Positions 23,942 through 34,480 of a DNA stretch of 64,000 nt are shown here, one piece after another. Origin of the DNA: Pseudeuparius sepicola. Taxonomy: Eukaryota > Arthropoda > Insecta > Coleoptera > Anthribidae. Under the pieces are notes generated by a model that was not told where the DNA came from, ran no database searches, and saw only the letters and a list, made by a program, of their open reading frames with translations. The position numbers and the translations under genes are program-made. Position 1 is the first letter of the stretch. Every line of letters begins with the position of its first letter. The DNA lies in assembly GCA_963920635.1 (NCBI GenBank), contig OY987307.1, forward strand, positions 21,405,735 to 21,469,734, in the 5' to 3' direction.

Positions 23942-23983
23942 CAATTGCCGACGTTTCGTCAATATATTTTGACTTTTTCAAGG
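23942..23983 (-). ncRNA. Hammerhead-ribozyme-like core in the PLE tail (candidate)
   Basis: On the minus strand CCTTGAAAAA is followed by a hairpin (GTCAA and TTGAC, six-base loop) and then GAAACGTC. This is the layout of a hammerhead core: CUGANGA box, helix II, GAAA box. PLEs are known to carry hammerhead motifs in their repeats. The first box is degenerate, so activity is doubtful. Confidence 0.4.
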
Positions 23984-24320
23984 ACAAAAAGAAAAACACA
24001 ATGTCGTAAGAACTACAGAAAAAAGACGAAATACAATACAAACCGAACAAGAAAGTAAAAAACTCACCAAGTTAAATCAGTTGAATATTATAGCACTTAT
24101 GAAAACATTGTTAAAGACCATATAGACAATTGAAAGACACATTGTTACCGTAAATGCACACGTTATAAATAAATAAAGCGAAAATGGAACCACACACTCG
24201 AGCAGGAAAGGTAGAATGAGGATAGTTTCTTTAAATTGAATGGGTAAAAAAAAATTAATACAATTGGTACGTTCATATACACAGTGTGTCCGCATGTGAG
24301 TGGCGATCTCACCTCAAATA

Positions 24321-25964
24321 TTAGTTCGTTATTCTCGCGGTTTTTTTGTATAAATCCAACAAATTACTATATACTAAGCTCAAATTTTGTGTATCCGTTC
24401 TACAGTTTACAGTCTCATTAAGTCTAATATGTATCATCTCGCTAACATTTCTCTTAAACCAGTTTGTTTCTGTATCTAAAATATTGGCAGTGTCATAGTC
24501 AAATAGATGGCCCTCCTCAAAATGATGTGCTGCCAGAGCTGTTTTTTCTTTTTTATTTTTGAATTTGTCATTGCAGTCATATTTGTGCTGTTTTATTCTG
24601 GTCTTCAAATGTTGTTTAGTTTGACCCACGTAGGACTTTGAACACTCACTGCATGGTATTTTATAAACGATATTAGAACATTCACTTTTAGGAGTTTTGT
24701 CCTTGAGTCGTGAGAATAATGAATTCGTGGTTTTTGTATTATAATATGCTAGTTGGGTTGATTTTGACATATTTCTAATCATGTGAGCAATTTTGTGAGA
24801 AAGACCCGGAATGAAAGGAATTTTGAAATATCTGTGACCAGTGGTATTTATAATATTATTTACAAACGTCGTAGGGTAATTGTTTAGTTTTAAAATTTTT
24901 TTTATCTTCACAAGATTTTCTTTTTGGTATTCTGGGCTACTAAGCTTGGTTGATCTAAAAATTAAATTTTTAACTACTGCAATTTTTTGTGACTTGGGGT
25001 TATTAGATTTATAGTTTAGTAACCGTCCCGAATTAGTAGGTTTTGTATACCATCTCGTTCTAAGAGACCCATCATTCCGACGTAACACCTGAACATCCAA
25101 GAACGCCAACACTCCATTTATCTCTGTTTCCATCGTAAATTTAATGCGAGGGTGGAACCGGTTGAATATATTCAACAGTTCATCAGATTTGTCTGCCGCT
25201 ATGGCCAGAAAAGTGTCGTCAACATATATCTTAATAAAAGGTAGCGTGAAGGAAAGCTGTGCTATACATTCACTGATAAGATGACTCATTACAAGTTTAG
25301 CCAAAGAAGGGCTGGTCGGGTTACCCATAGCAGTGCCATCTAGTTGCTCATAGAAGTTATTATTAAATTTGAAATAGCTAGAATTAAAGATAACATTGAT
25401 TATCCTTAAAAATAGGTCTTTTGACATATCAGTGTATGCTTCTATGTGGTGCCATCTTTTCTTAATTATTTGTATTACTAAATCTTTGGGTATGTTGGTA
25501 AACAAAGAAACTACGTCCAAAGAAACTAGGATATAACCTGTAGGTACTGTAATGTTCTCGATGAAGGAAACAAATTCATATGAATTTTTAACAGTAAAAG
25601 GAGATGTAGAGTTAACCAGTGTAAAAATATTGTGTACAAAAACCGACAAATTATATGTAGGGGAATCTACACAACTAACCACAGGTCTGAGACTGACAGT
25701 GGGCTTGTGGGTCTTCCTCAGGCCATATAGTTTGGGAGATACAGAGTTATATCGTTTTAATTTTAACGCCTGTTGTTCATCTACTATTTTATGGTTTTTT
25801 AATTCATTAACTAACTCATTTGCACGAGTTTGGAATCGGTTAGTGGGATCCATAGCAATTTTTTTATAAATTAAAGGATCAGATAACATGTTGTTGAGGC
25901 ACTCAAAGTATTCGTCCTTGTACATGATAACGGTTAAATTATCTTTGTCAGATTTCATAACCAA
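24321..25964 (-). CDS. Penelope-like RT with GIY-YIG endonuclease (partial)
   Basis: 547 residues without a stop. It is the reverse transcriptase/endonuclease polyprotein that copies the element RNA and nicks target DNA. Visible in order: fingers block YGLRKTHKP and LRPVVS (residues 80-95), motif A LVSLDVVSLFTNIP (147-159, Asp150), motif B GTAMGNPTSP (210-219), motif C IYVDD (246-250) and a FLDVQVLRR block (288-296). The linker has NYKSNNP (317-323). The GIY-YIG domain follows: VYKIPCSECSKSYVG (433-447), Arg456, and HHFEEGH (480-486). Its C-terminal NCRTDTQNLS block (520-529) is also present. Complete PLE proteins are longer at the N-terminus. The frame here opens at a TTG with no proper start, so it is 5'-truncated and probably not expressed. 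Confidence 0.93.
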   Translation of the reverse strand: MVMKSDKDNLTVIMYKDEYFECLNNMLSDPLIYKKIAMDPTNRFQTRANELVNELKNHKIVDEQQALKLKRYNSVSPKLYGLRKTHKPTVSLRPVVSCVDSPTYNLSVFVHNIFTLVNSTSPFTVKNSYEFVSFIENITVPTGYILVSLDVVSLFTNIPKDLVIQIIKKRWHHIEAYTDMSKDLFLRIINVIFNSSYFKFNNNFYEQLDGTAMGNPTSPSLAKLVMSHLISECIAQLSFTLPFIKIYVDDTFLAIAADKSDELLNIFNRFHPRIKFTMETEINGVLAFLDVQVLRRNDGSLRTRWYTKPTNSGRLLNYKSNNPKSQKIAVVKNLIFRSTKLSSPEYQKENLVKIKKILKLNNYPTTFVNNIINTTGHRYFKIPFIPGLSHKIAHMIRNMSKSTQLAYYNTKTTNSLFSRLKDKTPKSECSNIVYKIPCSECSKSYVGQTKQHLKTRIKQHKYDCNDKFKNKKEKTALAAHHFEEGHLFDYDTANILDTETNWFKRNVSEMIHIRLNETVNCRTDTQNLSLVYSNLLDLYKKTARITN

Positions 25965-26019
25965 TAATTCGGGATGTTCTTTAAGAAAAAATACATTTCA
26001 ACCCTCTTGTATTTCACTT

Positions 26020-26160
26020 TCAGATACCCCACGAGGGCGCGTGAAGTGACCAGCGGTCACTGCTTCGAACATCGTGTTACTTTTATCTACACGTTGGAAT
26101 CTCGATTTTTGTAAACGAAAACTCGCCGAACTTGTTACTGTTCTGTTTTGCCTGTTACGG
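26020..26160 (+). repeat. Dispersed repeat family B, diverged copy 3
   Basis: GTGACCAGCGGTCACTGC, then ATCGTGTTACTTTTA, then CGAAAACTCGCCGAAC follow the order seen in copies at 1,331 and 30,530. It abuts the truncated 5' end of the PLE. Confidence 0.5.
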
Positions 26161-26521
26161 TCGTGTCAAGTGCATGTATAGATCCAGTATTTTTCTTTGT
26201 TATTGTTATTGCGCTGGGCACTAGGGGGGACAAGCCTGCTAGTAAGTATGAGAATCTTGGTAGTATATACTGTGGAAAACTTGTTTCGTGATAACTTTAT
26301 GTCAGTTATTGCCATGCTTGAAATTTATAATACTCGTATACTACTGTTACGAAATGATCAAGCATTTATAATACAGAACGTCTGTCAAGCTCTATTAAAA
26401 GAAACACAGTATGTAGCAAGGGCGTATCCAGGGTGGGGCACGGTGCGGGGCAGCTGCCCCACCTTCCAAGTTGTTGTAAAAAAATATTAAAAATATTAAT
26501 TCGGATGATTCTATATCGGTA

Positions 26522-26570
26522 CGCGTTGAACCTGGACCAACACTATATGTGTCGGTCCAGGTTGAACGCG
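26522..26570. repeat. 22-bp-arm hairpin inside the hAT element
   Basis: CGCGTTGAACCTGGACC and its inverse GGTCCAGGTTGAACGCG are separated by a short AT-containing loop, with two mismatches over 22-bp arms. Confidence 0.8.
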
Positions 26571-26734
26571 GAGTCTGTGGTCTGGTGCTGTGCGTGCTCC
26601 GTGGAGGAATGGAACGAAAATATTTCATCTTGTACCACTTTCTTCGATGTGGAAGGAATTTTGGTTCAAAATGTGGAATGAGATAGTGCTCCGACTATTC
26701 GGAAAGCGCTAGTGATACTGCTTTTACAGTCCTG

Positions 26735-26905
26735 CACAAATAGTATGTAGAGCGTTCATTTAGCTCCCTTCGTCGAATTAAAATGTGGTTAAGAAGTACT
26801 ATTGGTGAAATTAGGTTAAACGCGTTATAGCTACGCTGCATTCAACGTCAATGGGTTTTCGCAAACAAGGAGCAATTAGTGGAAGATGTAGTAAAATAAT
26901 TTAGT
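26735..26905 (+). pseudogene. hAT transposase C-terminal (dimerisation) relic
   Basis: From 26,747 the plus frame reads VERSFSSLRRIKMWLRSTIG followed by EIRLNAL and a stop. This is the conserved end of hAT transposases (AERSFSSLRRIKTWLRSTM..ERL..L type), the region used for multimerisation. Downstream, after the stop, weak similarity may continue (VNGF... and EDVV...F). The catalytic DDE residues lie upstream in the family and are missing here, so it cannot be active. Confidence 0.88.
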
Positions 26906-27072
26906 AATAATCCTCCCAAAACTATTGTTCAAAAATTAGATAATATTACTGTTTTTTAGTAAACGGTTTTAATCCTTTAGTTATGCCCCCCCCTCCATTC
27001 GCTATGAACGAGGTTTAATTCAGATGGCTGCCCCACCTTCTGTTGTGAGCTGGATACGCCCATGGTATGTAG

Positions 27073-28030
27073 GTACCAAACGATAGGAAATGAGACTTGC
27101 CGAATATGATGCTGACAAGGATTTTTTCGGATACGTTCTGCATTGCAACAGCTACTACTGGAACTAAACACTAAACTTCCGTCCATCATATTGATTGTAC
27201 GTGACATCCTTTGATTGCTCTTCCAATGATCACCTTTTTGTGTTAGTCACTGGATATTGCGCAAAGAGTAATTATTGATAGCTAGTAAAAATGCAAAAGC
27301 TAGTAAATGAAAGCAGCTTTTTGCAACAGAATTTTATGATTATATATTTAGCCGTTTTGATATGATTTCACCACTTCGTTGAAACTAACAATAGGATATT
27401 CTGGGAAGTTCCTTTACTTAGGTATGTAAGCCGCTATAGTAACTTTGCTGCGATTAAGACTGAAGTTCAGCTTGTCATCATGTCAATGAGTTTCTCAACT
27501 TCTCACTCTCCGCAGGGCTTCACGTCTTGCGGTAAGACCGCTTAATCACATATTAATTTAGAATTTCTTAGGGCATATTCTCGAAGTAACCAAACTACAG
27601 GGCCGGCTTTTTGTGGTCAGAACTTCATCCATCATCCGATAGCCATGATTAAAAGCGGAGTGGCAGGGGTATAATAACCTTTACTAAATTATAATTCGGG
27701 CTTATAAGTACGAAACTATAAACCAACACGCGCGTCATAGTTAAACAAATATTACTATAGGATTATATAAACTGGCGCTATTTGTCTTTGTTTTTCAGAA
27801 ATATTGCCTATACACACAGGCAGAATTAATTATGTATTAGAGTTGTTTAACTAGGATTTTTTACATATTGATTATAGAGACGAGTTCTCGCTATACCCAG
27901 AGATTAAGCTAGCCGCTAGCCTATATATAAGGTTTTATATTAGTAGAGTTGATGAGGTTGGCGTATATTCAAGAACAGTTTTGGATAGGGAATCAGATGT
28001 GTTTCAGTTTTTATTTTTGTATTGAACTTT
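27073..28030. other. Unassigned AT-rich DNA
   Basis: The string CAGGGCCGGCTTTTTG at about 27,599 resembles a hAT terminus, but no inverted partner was found. Nothing else was recognised. Confidence 0.4.
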
Positions 28031-28035
28031 TGAAT

Positions 28036-28110
28036 AGCTATACACAGTTAAAAATCGGATTGAAGTATGTTACTTTTTTTTGATGTTAATATATTTGTGT
28101 CAAAAAGTGA
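28036..28110. repeat. Lone element-L-type terminus with hairpin
   Basis: CACAGTTAAAAATCGG preceded by TA resembles the L TIR. It is followed by GTATGTTACTTTTTTTTTGA and its imperfect inverse TCAAAAAGTGACATAC. Confidence 0.5.
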
Positions 28111-28479
28111 CATACATTGTTACTTAAATTAACGCACGAGCAATATGTCGGATCATCTAGATACGCCAATGTGTAAAACTGTAACATTTTAACTTGCACA
28201 AATGTTAAAAATATTACTGAATATGTACAATGTGTTGATGTAACTATCTTCTGTGTTAAGTTTAACATTTATTATTTAACTTATTTCGATATGTTTTGAA
28301 TAACAGAATACGTGCCTTTAATACTTTCATGCATGTAGAGTTAACATATTAAGTGACTCCGAGAGTGATTCATTTTGCAACGCAACATAAACTTCAGTGT
28401 CATTTCGACTCATAAAAATGTAAGTCTCTACGCAGTATTTGTTAAAATCGAATTATTGGACTGTTGTTTTCGCTTCCCG

Positions 28480-28615
28480 GCTATCACACTTGGTCAAGTC
28501 GTTTTCATCTCAGTCAGTCCAGAATTGCGTCGCGTGCCAGGTGCCAATTCCTATCGATGTGTTGCTGTGTAGTAATAGTACGGTAATAGTGTGTGTACAA
28601 AAAATCCAGGTAAGT
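28480..28615 (+). promoter_or_regulatory. Possible 5' exon end with strong splice donor
   Basis: ATCCAG|GTAAGTGAT, with GT at 28,610, is a near-consensus donor. It follows a balanced-composition stretch containing TCAGTCAGTC. No start codon or coding frame was recognised. An untranslated first exon is possible, but chance is not excluded. Confidence 0.3.
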
Positions 28616-29119
28616 GATATTTAAAATTTCTACACATATTATTATATATAAGTACCTACTTCCAGGGTTTTTATTTGTGGGTATTATGTTAACCAGCGGT
28701 CAGGGGTGGCTCTTTAATTATGAATTTGCCCCACCTAACAAATGCCCTTATTTCTCATTTTTATGCTGTTCCGCCTAGATCTTTAGATTTTATACCTACA
28801 TTATTTGAATAATTCTTAATTTTACCTGGTATTAAATTGTTTTGAATAAATTTAAAAAGTTGCCTTTTGTATATTGGTATACTTTATAGTGATCACTGAT
28901 CATAGTTATTAGAAGAAATTTGATATTTATTTTATATAGTATAGATGTATCTTCTATTATTATTATTAATCTGCCTAATCCTAATATGTAACCCTTTTGT
29001 TTTGAAATAAAAAAATCGCAAATCAAAATTGTTGTATTAATTTTGCAAGTATCACCCATTTACTTCACATAGTTGCTAGTTGCTAAGAAGCTGTTATTGC
29101 CCGAGATTTATAAAACAAG

Positions 29120-29196
29120 TTATAGTCATGCAGTGTTGTTCCAGTCCTGTGCAGTGTAAGAAACAGTAAAAGTGTAAAGTTTATTAAAAGGTAAGT
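29120..29196 (+). promoter_or_regulatory. Possible second splice donor
   Basis: TTAAAAG|GTAAGTAT, with GT at 29,191, is a consensus-like donor after a GTCATGCAGTGTTGTTCCAG stretch. No coding frame is associated. Confidence 0.28.
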
Positions 29197-29271
29197 ATCG
29201 AGAAAGGTATTATTACGAAACACTTATTATTATTATAAAATTTTGCGTTTTCGATTTTATTTTGTTCAGAA

Positions 29272-29408
29272 CAAAATAAAATCGAAAACGCAAAATTTTA
29301 CTTTTTTCAAAATAACTCAAAAACGAAAAAGATATTAAAAATCTGTTTGTGCCATTTTATTGACCTCAAAATTGCGCAACTTTTTCCCCATTTAACCGTT
29401 GCTCTATC
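29272..29408 (+). repeat. Family C fragment, near-identical to 1,971-2,108
   Basis: Same orientation and nearly the same boundaries as the earlier copy. A palindrome, CGATTTTATTTTGTTC and its inverse, sits at its left edge (about 29,262). Confidence 0.75.
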
Positions 29409-29411
29409 TAA

Positions 29412-29785
29412 ATTTTTCTTAAAAAATTCGTGTTAGAGAAAAATTTCCGGATATTAATTTAAGAACGTGGGGGATTCGGTAAGAAAATTCCATACGTACA
29501 CGTAAATTAAACGAAATTATTATCAAAATTTTTGTTGAGTATATGTTACAATGTCACATTATAATAATGACATCTGTCAATAAATTTCCGCTGTAATCAC
29601 CTCCTGCTGCCTATAGAGCAAGTGAGAATATTTCCGGAAATTTTTTGAGTTGCCATGACAATGAAGCAAAAAACGAGCCTCTGATTGGTCAAAAAAGGTA
29701 GTTATGGAATTTTCTTACCGAATCCCCCACGTTCTTGAATTAATATCCGGAAAATTTTCTCTAACACGAATTTTTTAAGAAAATT
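29412..29785. mobile_element. Foldback MITE, ~83-bp arms
   Basis: The left arm (29,412-29,494) and right arm (29,702-29,785) are near-perfect inverses: AAAAAATTCGTGTTAGAGAA, GAACGTGGGGGATTCGGTAA and GAAAATTCCAT, then the reverse. The spacer is about 207 bases. The flanking duplication is unclear. Confidence 0.85.
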
Positions 29786-30084
29786 ATCACGAGTCGCTTT
29801 CAAATAATTCGTGTATACTCGAAAAATTTCCGGCAATAATAATTCAAGCACTAGGGCCGATTACTATAGTTAAAATTTTCAGGAAAAAATTTCGAAGTTT
29901 ATTTCAAATTTTTCCAGAAAGGTAGTTACATATTAGTTGCTACTACGACGTAAACTTTTGTAAAGCACTGAACTGAAACTCGTACGTCAAACCTTCTAAA
30001 GAACTGAATTAAAAAAAAAGTTTTTTGTTTCACATTCTTTTCAGATGAATTGGCCTCCTATACTTAGTATAAGGCTACGTCGGT

Positions 30085-30450
30085 TTATAAAGAAATGTAG
30101 AAATTGAAATGCAGGTTGTGAAAGCACCACAACTCTGACGTCACTGACATGGCTGGAATTTGAATAGTTTTTTTGGCATTTCCCGGAAAAAATGTTTTTT
30201 TGGGGGTTAAGTGATTCCTATCGGATTCTGTTCTGTTTATATTGGTAGTCCCTGAGTTATCGTTCCGCGGTCTATAACGGACCCATGAACACTTGTTCTC
30301 GGCCCCTCCGGACGCTCCCCTGGGGATGTCGATGGTTAGCCTGGTCAGCTCTGGGCCGACCGCCGCGCCGGCCCCTGATCTAGATACGCTCTTTATTGGG
30401 TTGTGCCGATGAGGATGCCAACTCGTTTTTCTCAACGTGGCATCGTACAA
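30085..30450. other. GC-rich island 6 with unrecognised 121-codon minus frame
   Basis: The right half (about 30,260-30,430) is GC-rich. A minus frame of 121 codons opens across it but shows no domain I recognise and no intron signals. Its openness could come from base composition. It may be a retroelement 3' region. Confidence 0.3.
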
Positions 30451-30529
30451 TAAATATTTTATGTAGGTATAGACCTATACGATACTTATACTTGAACCGT
30501 ACAAAATAAAATTATTGGCAGTCTGTCTC

Positions 30530-30815
30530 ATTTTTACCCTCGAACACCTCATACGGGTGACGATTGAACTGACCACCGGTCACTGCACAGTGCACAGGGC
30601 AATTCATGATGTTATTTTTACCCTAGTTTTCATTTGTGAGAACAGAAACTAGTCGGACTCGTTATATTTTTGTAGCAAACAACTTCAAGGGCTTTTTCCT
30701 AACTTTATAATGTGTCAGTCGGGATCCTGAGAATTTCTACTAGGTGACCTATAAGTAGTCCCAACTCAGAAGAACTTGTTTCTATGAGAACTATAACTTG
30801 ACGAAAGTAGGTATA
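30530..30815 (+). repeat. Dispersed repeat family B, copy 2
   Basis: Best match to 1,331-1,580. Shared blocks include ACCGGTCACTGCAC, GATGTTATTTTTACCCTA, CGTTATATTTTTGTAGCAA and AGAAGAACTTGTTT, ending with a TGAGAACT.CAACTTGA block. Confidence 0.75.
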
Positions 30816-31459
30816 AGAGTGTAACCAGGTACATATTAAGAAATATTTGGTGCCATGAACCAACTTCTTCATTTGGTAAACCAAATTGGGGCACAGTTTT
30901 TAATTTCGGATCTGCTACTACCGCAGGTAGATTAAAATAATATTTTGGAAAAATGTGTTTTGAAAATGAGCTAATCTGTGTGGTCATATTTTATATGCAG
31001 GCAATTAATAGAAGTTTATAGTAGATTCCCCTGGCATCAATTAAAATTATTAATTTTCAAAAATTGCTTCTGGAAATTAATAAATTACAAATAAAATTGA
31101 AATTTTTGGAACTTTTTTAGGTAACAACAGATTTTTACGTCATAAAAGTTGTCCGAATTTTGCCGAACGTTTATTTTTGCACTGTGTGAACAGTGTTGTC
31201 AAAAACTTGTAACCCTTACATTTAAACTTTATAAACAAATGTAAGAACCCAGCAACAGTAGGCACTGGTAGAAAAATCTTTGTGCTAGTATTTAAGGAAT
31301 AAATGTTTTTGCGATATGCCACAAAATACTTCTTCGCCATATTTTCGGTTAGATTCAAATCGATCAAAACACGTTCTATTGCACAAAAAACTTTCAAAAA
31401 GAAGCCAATGTAAATCCTGAAAATATGTAATAAAATTTAGGTTACTTTTATATTGCTTA
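30816..31459. other. Unassigned AT-rich DNA
   Basis: Two short minus frames (73 and 85 codons) show no domain. Nothing else was recognised. Confidence 0.4.
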
Positions 31460-31726
31460 ACTTTTAACTCGGAATTCTGACTTTCAACTCGAAATTCTGA
31501 CTTACAACCCTGAATTCCGACTTGTAACTCGGAATTATTCCGACTTGTAGGTAACTCGCAATTCCGAGTTAAAAGTCGGAATAATTCCGAGTTTCAAGTC
31601 GGAATTATTCCGAATTACAACTTAAAAGTCGGAATAATTCCGACAAACTCGAAATAATTCCGAGTTAAAAGTCGGAACAGTTCTGAGTTGCAAGTCGGAA
31701 TTCCGACCTACAAGTCGGAATAAAAC
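31460..31726. repeat. Palindromic satellite-like array of AACTCGGAATTCCGACTT units
   Basis: About twenty short units alternate AACTCGGAATT / GACTTGTAACTC with their inverses AATTCCGAGTT / AAGTCGGAAT. Because each unit is itself partly palindromic, the array is dense in both direct and inverted repeats. The left third reads mainly in one orientation and the rest in the other. No TIR or ORF was found. Confidence 0.85.
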
Positions 31727-32870
31727 GTCGAGAAATTTTTTTTGGCACAGGTGGATTCTCTGCTCTTCCGTGGTAAATAGTGTTTTTTATTTTTTTTTTT
31801 TGACAAATTTTTATTTAATTATTACCTACTAGATGTATAGTTACTTCAGTTACAGGCAAAATATAAAGGTTAGGATTGCATACAGAAGCCAAAAGGGATA
31901 ATCACAGTGTTGCTGGATTTAAAATTAGTAGAAACATTCATTTCTGAATTTATTTTATGTAGGTACCTATTAAGTAGCTAGATTTTTATTATACATTGTG
32001 ATTGATAAACGGGATGCCAAATTTTAATATTGGAATGTTTCAATGGTTTCTTTATCAATAATTTCGAGGCTTCATTCGAACTAGAGTGGAGTCTAATTAG
32101 TGTCCCGAATAACTAGATTTGGCAATGTCGATTTAAATTGGAGGCTTCTCGCGTTCTAGGGAAACAATCACAAAATGAAAAGTACACCTACCTGAAAAGT
32201 TGATTCACACAATACCATAATTTGAAATGGGTTTTTTTAACGTCATATTCCAAAATGGCGGGAAAATTCGGACTAGATTCATAATTAATTTTAGGATGAA
32301 ATAAAGATTACATTTACAAATGATGCATATTCCAGGACTCAGTGTTATTATATATAGCAGCACAAATTAAGAGTATATTTCAAAACCACGCAACTTTCCT
32401 ATATTATAGGTTCTCTGAAGTTTCTTCATGAGGAAATAACTACAACCTTAAATATTTTAAGGTATTTTAAAATTTCTAAGAATTTCGGTAGATACAGAGA
32501 TAGAAATACAATTCTTCATAGAAAAATATTTGTTGTGTGATCACGAATTATTTGTCAGAAATAATATTTATTTCGGTAGAAAGTATATTATTTAAATGAA
32601 GATTTATTTTTTTCAATTAAAAAATAAAAGCTTTTTGGGTGAAGTATTTGATTCTTTTGACACATTATTGTTTAGTAGAAGCATTTATTATTTTCCTGAA
32701 ATAAGGTATTACTTGGTGCAAACAAGAATAATTTTTATTTATAGTATTAGCTTTCGTTGTTTGGGTCAACCACATTGTTATTTGGTTTAAATGTGACCTT
32801 ATTTGAGTTAAATAATACTACCTATCATTTTTATTGCTGTCTCGCTCCAGAGAATGAAAGATAGAAAGAG
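31727..32870. other. Unassigned AT-rich DNA
   Basis: No repeat partner was found. A 64-codon frame at 32,596-32,790 is AT-driven. A purine-rich GAGAATGAAAGATAGAAAGA run lies at about 32,852. Confidence 0.4.
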
Positions 32871-32879
32871 AGAGAAAAT

Positions 32880-33161
32880 ATGGGAGAACGAGAGCGCACT
32901 CTAGTGTCGGCGTTCAGGGCTATTCCGTGTCCGTGTAAGTAGGTACGCGTCTGCAGCCTTCCTAGAGGTTTTGTGCGAGCAGTTTTAATATTATTTATAG
33001 CCGCCGATTAGCCGTCTGTAGTGTGGTGTATTGTGTGTATTGCGTGTTTTCAGATTCTTCTGTAAGTAGGATACGCATAAACAATAATGGATACAAATCT
33101 CAAAGAACTACTTGAAATGTATCAAATAGGCCACCTGTATGAGGCGCTTTCCTTGGTGAGT
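32880..33161 (+). CDS. Candidate first coding exon of an unknown gene or element
   Basis: A balanced-composition stretch is followed by ATG at 33,087 and 23 codons (MDTNLKELLEMYQIGHLYEA, then LSL). It ends exactly in phase at 33,155 before GTGAGTTTT, a good donor. Upstream lie TTTTCAG (acceptor-like, about 33,054) and TGTAAGTAGG donors (about 32,935 and 33,061), as in a spliced leader region. No matching acceptor-coding exon was identified. TTATTTCAG at about 33,391 would splice to an immediate TGA. I do not recognise the peptide. It may be the start of a host or transposon protein, or chance. Confidence 0.3.
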
Positions 33162-34310
33162 TTTGTATAGCTTTTTTATACCAAATATTGTTTTTTAATT
33201 GTATTTAAATAAATATTTATACAGCATTACAAATTATCGTGTTTTTCTAATCCAATTTCCGTTCCATTCAACAGAACATCTTTATGAATTGAACAAACTT
33301 ATTGTTTTTTATTCGAATCGACAAAAAAAGTTTGTGAATAATGATAAACACAAAGGTTGCTTTACTTTAAATAAATAATATTTTATTTCAGTGAATACCC
33401 TGAATGGGTAATTCAACCCATCACAGTTGTTTGACGCAACTGTCTTAATTTTTTAAATAGAATAAATGTTTTTAAACATCGTAGATTTGTTCCTTCGAAA
33501 TATATCATTTATTTAATTCAAATCGTTAGTATTTTCATGGGAATAAAAATTAATTTCTTCCAAATAATATTTAAATTGTCTCAAATTAAATGTTGCTTTT
33601 AAATTGAAACAAACCAAATGTTTTATTCAAAGTTAGTCTAGGGTTCGCCATATACAAGAATCAAATTTGTTTGAGTTAAATAAATTTTATTTGATTCAAG
33701 TATCTCTTTCTATCTGTGTACCTACGAGTAGGTATTTATTATGGCTAATGGGCTTATTGACAAATATATCTATAACTTATTGATTATAGATACTAATATA
33801 GGGCGCTGTGAATGGCAACTGTAAATTCTTTTCTTCATGATAATTTAAAAATCGTTCAAATTATTTTGTTGTTTAGACATTGTAGTTGATTGTAAAACAG
33901 AAAATCAAAGTATGTGCATTTACAAGTGTCAGTATGCGAGGTAACATGAACGCTGGATTGTGTATGCACCCCAGGATGTTGTTTAGTCAATGCTAATTGA
34001 CACGGGCTGATTTTCGACTGGCACGTCGTATCATCATTGTCTATTATCTTTCTCATTTCGAATAAATGGTATTGATTTCGATTCGAATGCGATGTTTCTG
34101 GTGCACGTACACGTAACTAATACCCGAGCGCTAATGTCAAATGTCAAACTATTTATAAATTTGCCGTTTTATACACTCTCTACTTTGTGAAAGATTTAAA
34201 ATCTGACATGAATTCCGATGAGTAGGTATATTCACTAATATCTAATTGTTACCAAAATTAATAGATCCATCGAATTGATAAGTCAATTCAATGAATAGAT
34301 CCAAGTATAC
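33162..34310. other. Unassigned AT-rich DNA
   Basis: Contains TGGGTAATTCAACCCATCAC, a small hairpin, and a TTTATTTCAG acceptor-like site near 33,391. Nothing else was recognised. Confidence 0.4.
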
Positions 34311-34480
34311 AGGGTGTCCCGAAATTAGTCTCCCTTTATCAACGCGATCTACAACTCCCTACAAACATGGCCTGAAAAGTACCCCTTAGTTTTGTAAACG
34401 GTTTTTCTAAATATTTCCAGAGCGAACAAAGATAAAATTCTGAAATTTGCACTATACTAAATAGGTAAGTATTGCCTAAT
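34311..34480. repeat. MITE terminus of the CAGGGTGTCCC type
   Basis: ATACAGGGTGTCCCGAAATT begins a repeat end seen in several forms in this window (50,577, 55,723 and 62,254). The right boundary was not found. Confidence 0.5.

Larger units (their letters stand above)
23890..26000 (-). mobile_element. Penelope-like retroelement, 5'-truncated
   Basis: The unit runs on the minus strand from a truncated 5' boundary near 26,000 through one open frame (24,321-25,964) into a 3' tail of about 430 bases. The tail contains the hammerhead-like motif at 23,942-23,983. Upstream of the frame the reading continues for 11 more sense codons (KEHPEL included) before a TGA, so homologous coding sequence is cut off near there. 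Family B repeat sequence follows from about 26,020. An intact frame implies a fairly recent insertion. Confidence 0.85.
26417..27064 (+). mobile_element. hAT element with perfect TSD, 648 bp
   Basis: The left end CAAGGGCGTATCCAG and inverted right end CATGGGCGTATCCAG are hAT-like. A perfect 8-bp TSD, GTATGTAG, lies at 26,409-26,416 and 27,065-27,072. GTGGGGCA blocks sit inside both ends. It retains a transposase C-terminal relic (26,735-26,905) and a strong internal hairpin at 26,522-26,570. It is a deletion derivative of a coding hAT. Confidence 0.92.

Noticed and set aside
30085..30450. 121-codon minus-strand frame as a gene
   Set aside because: No domain recognised and GC composition explains the openness. 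Kept only as an island entry.
33356..33400. Second exon joined to the 33,155 donor
   Set aside because: The TTATTTCAG acceptor is followed directly by TGA in the required phase.
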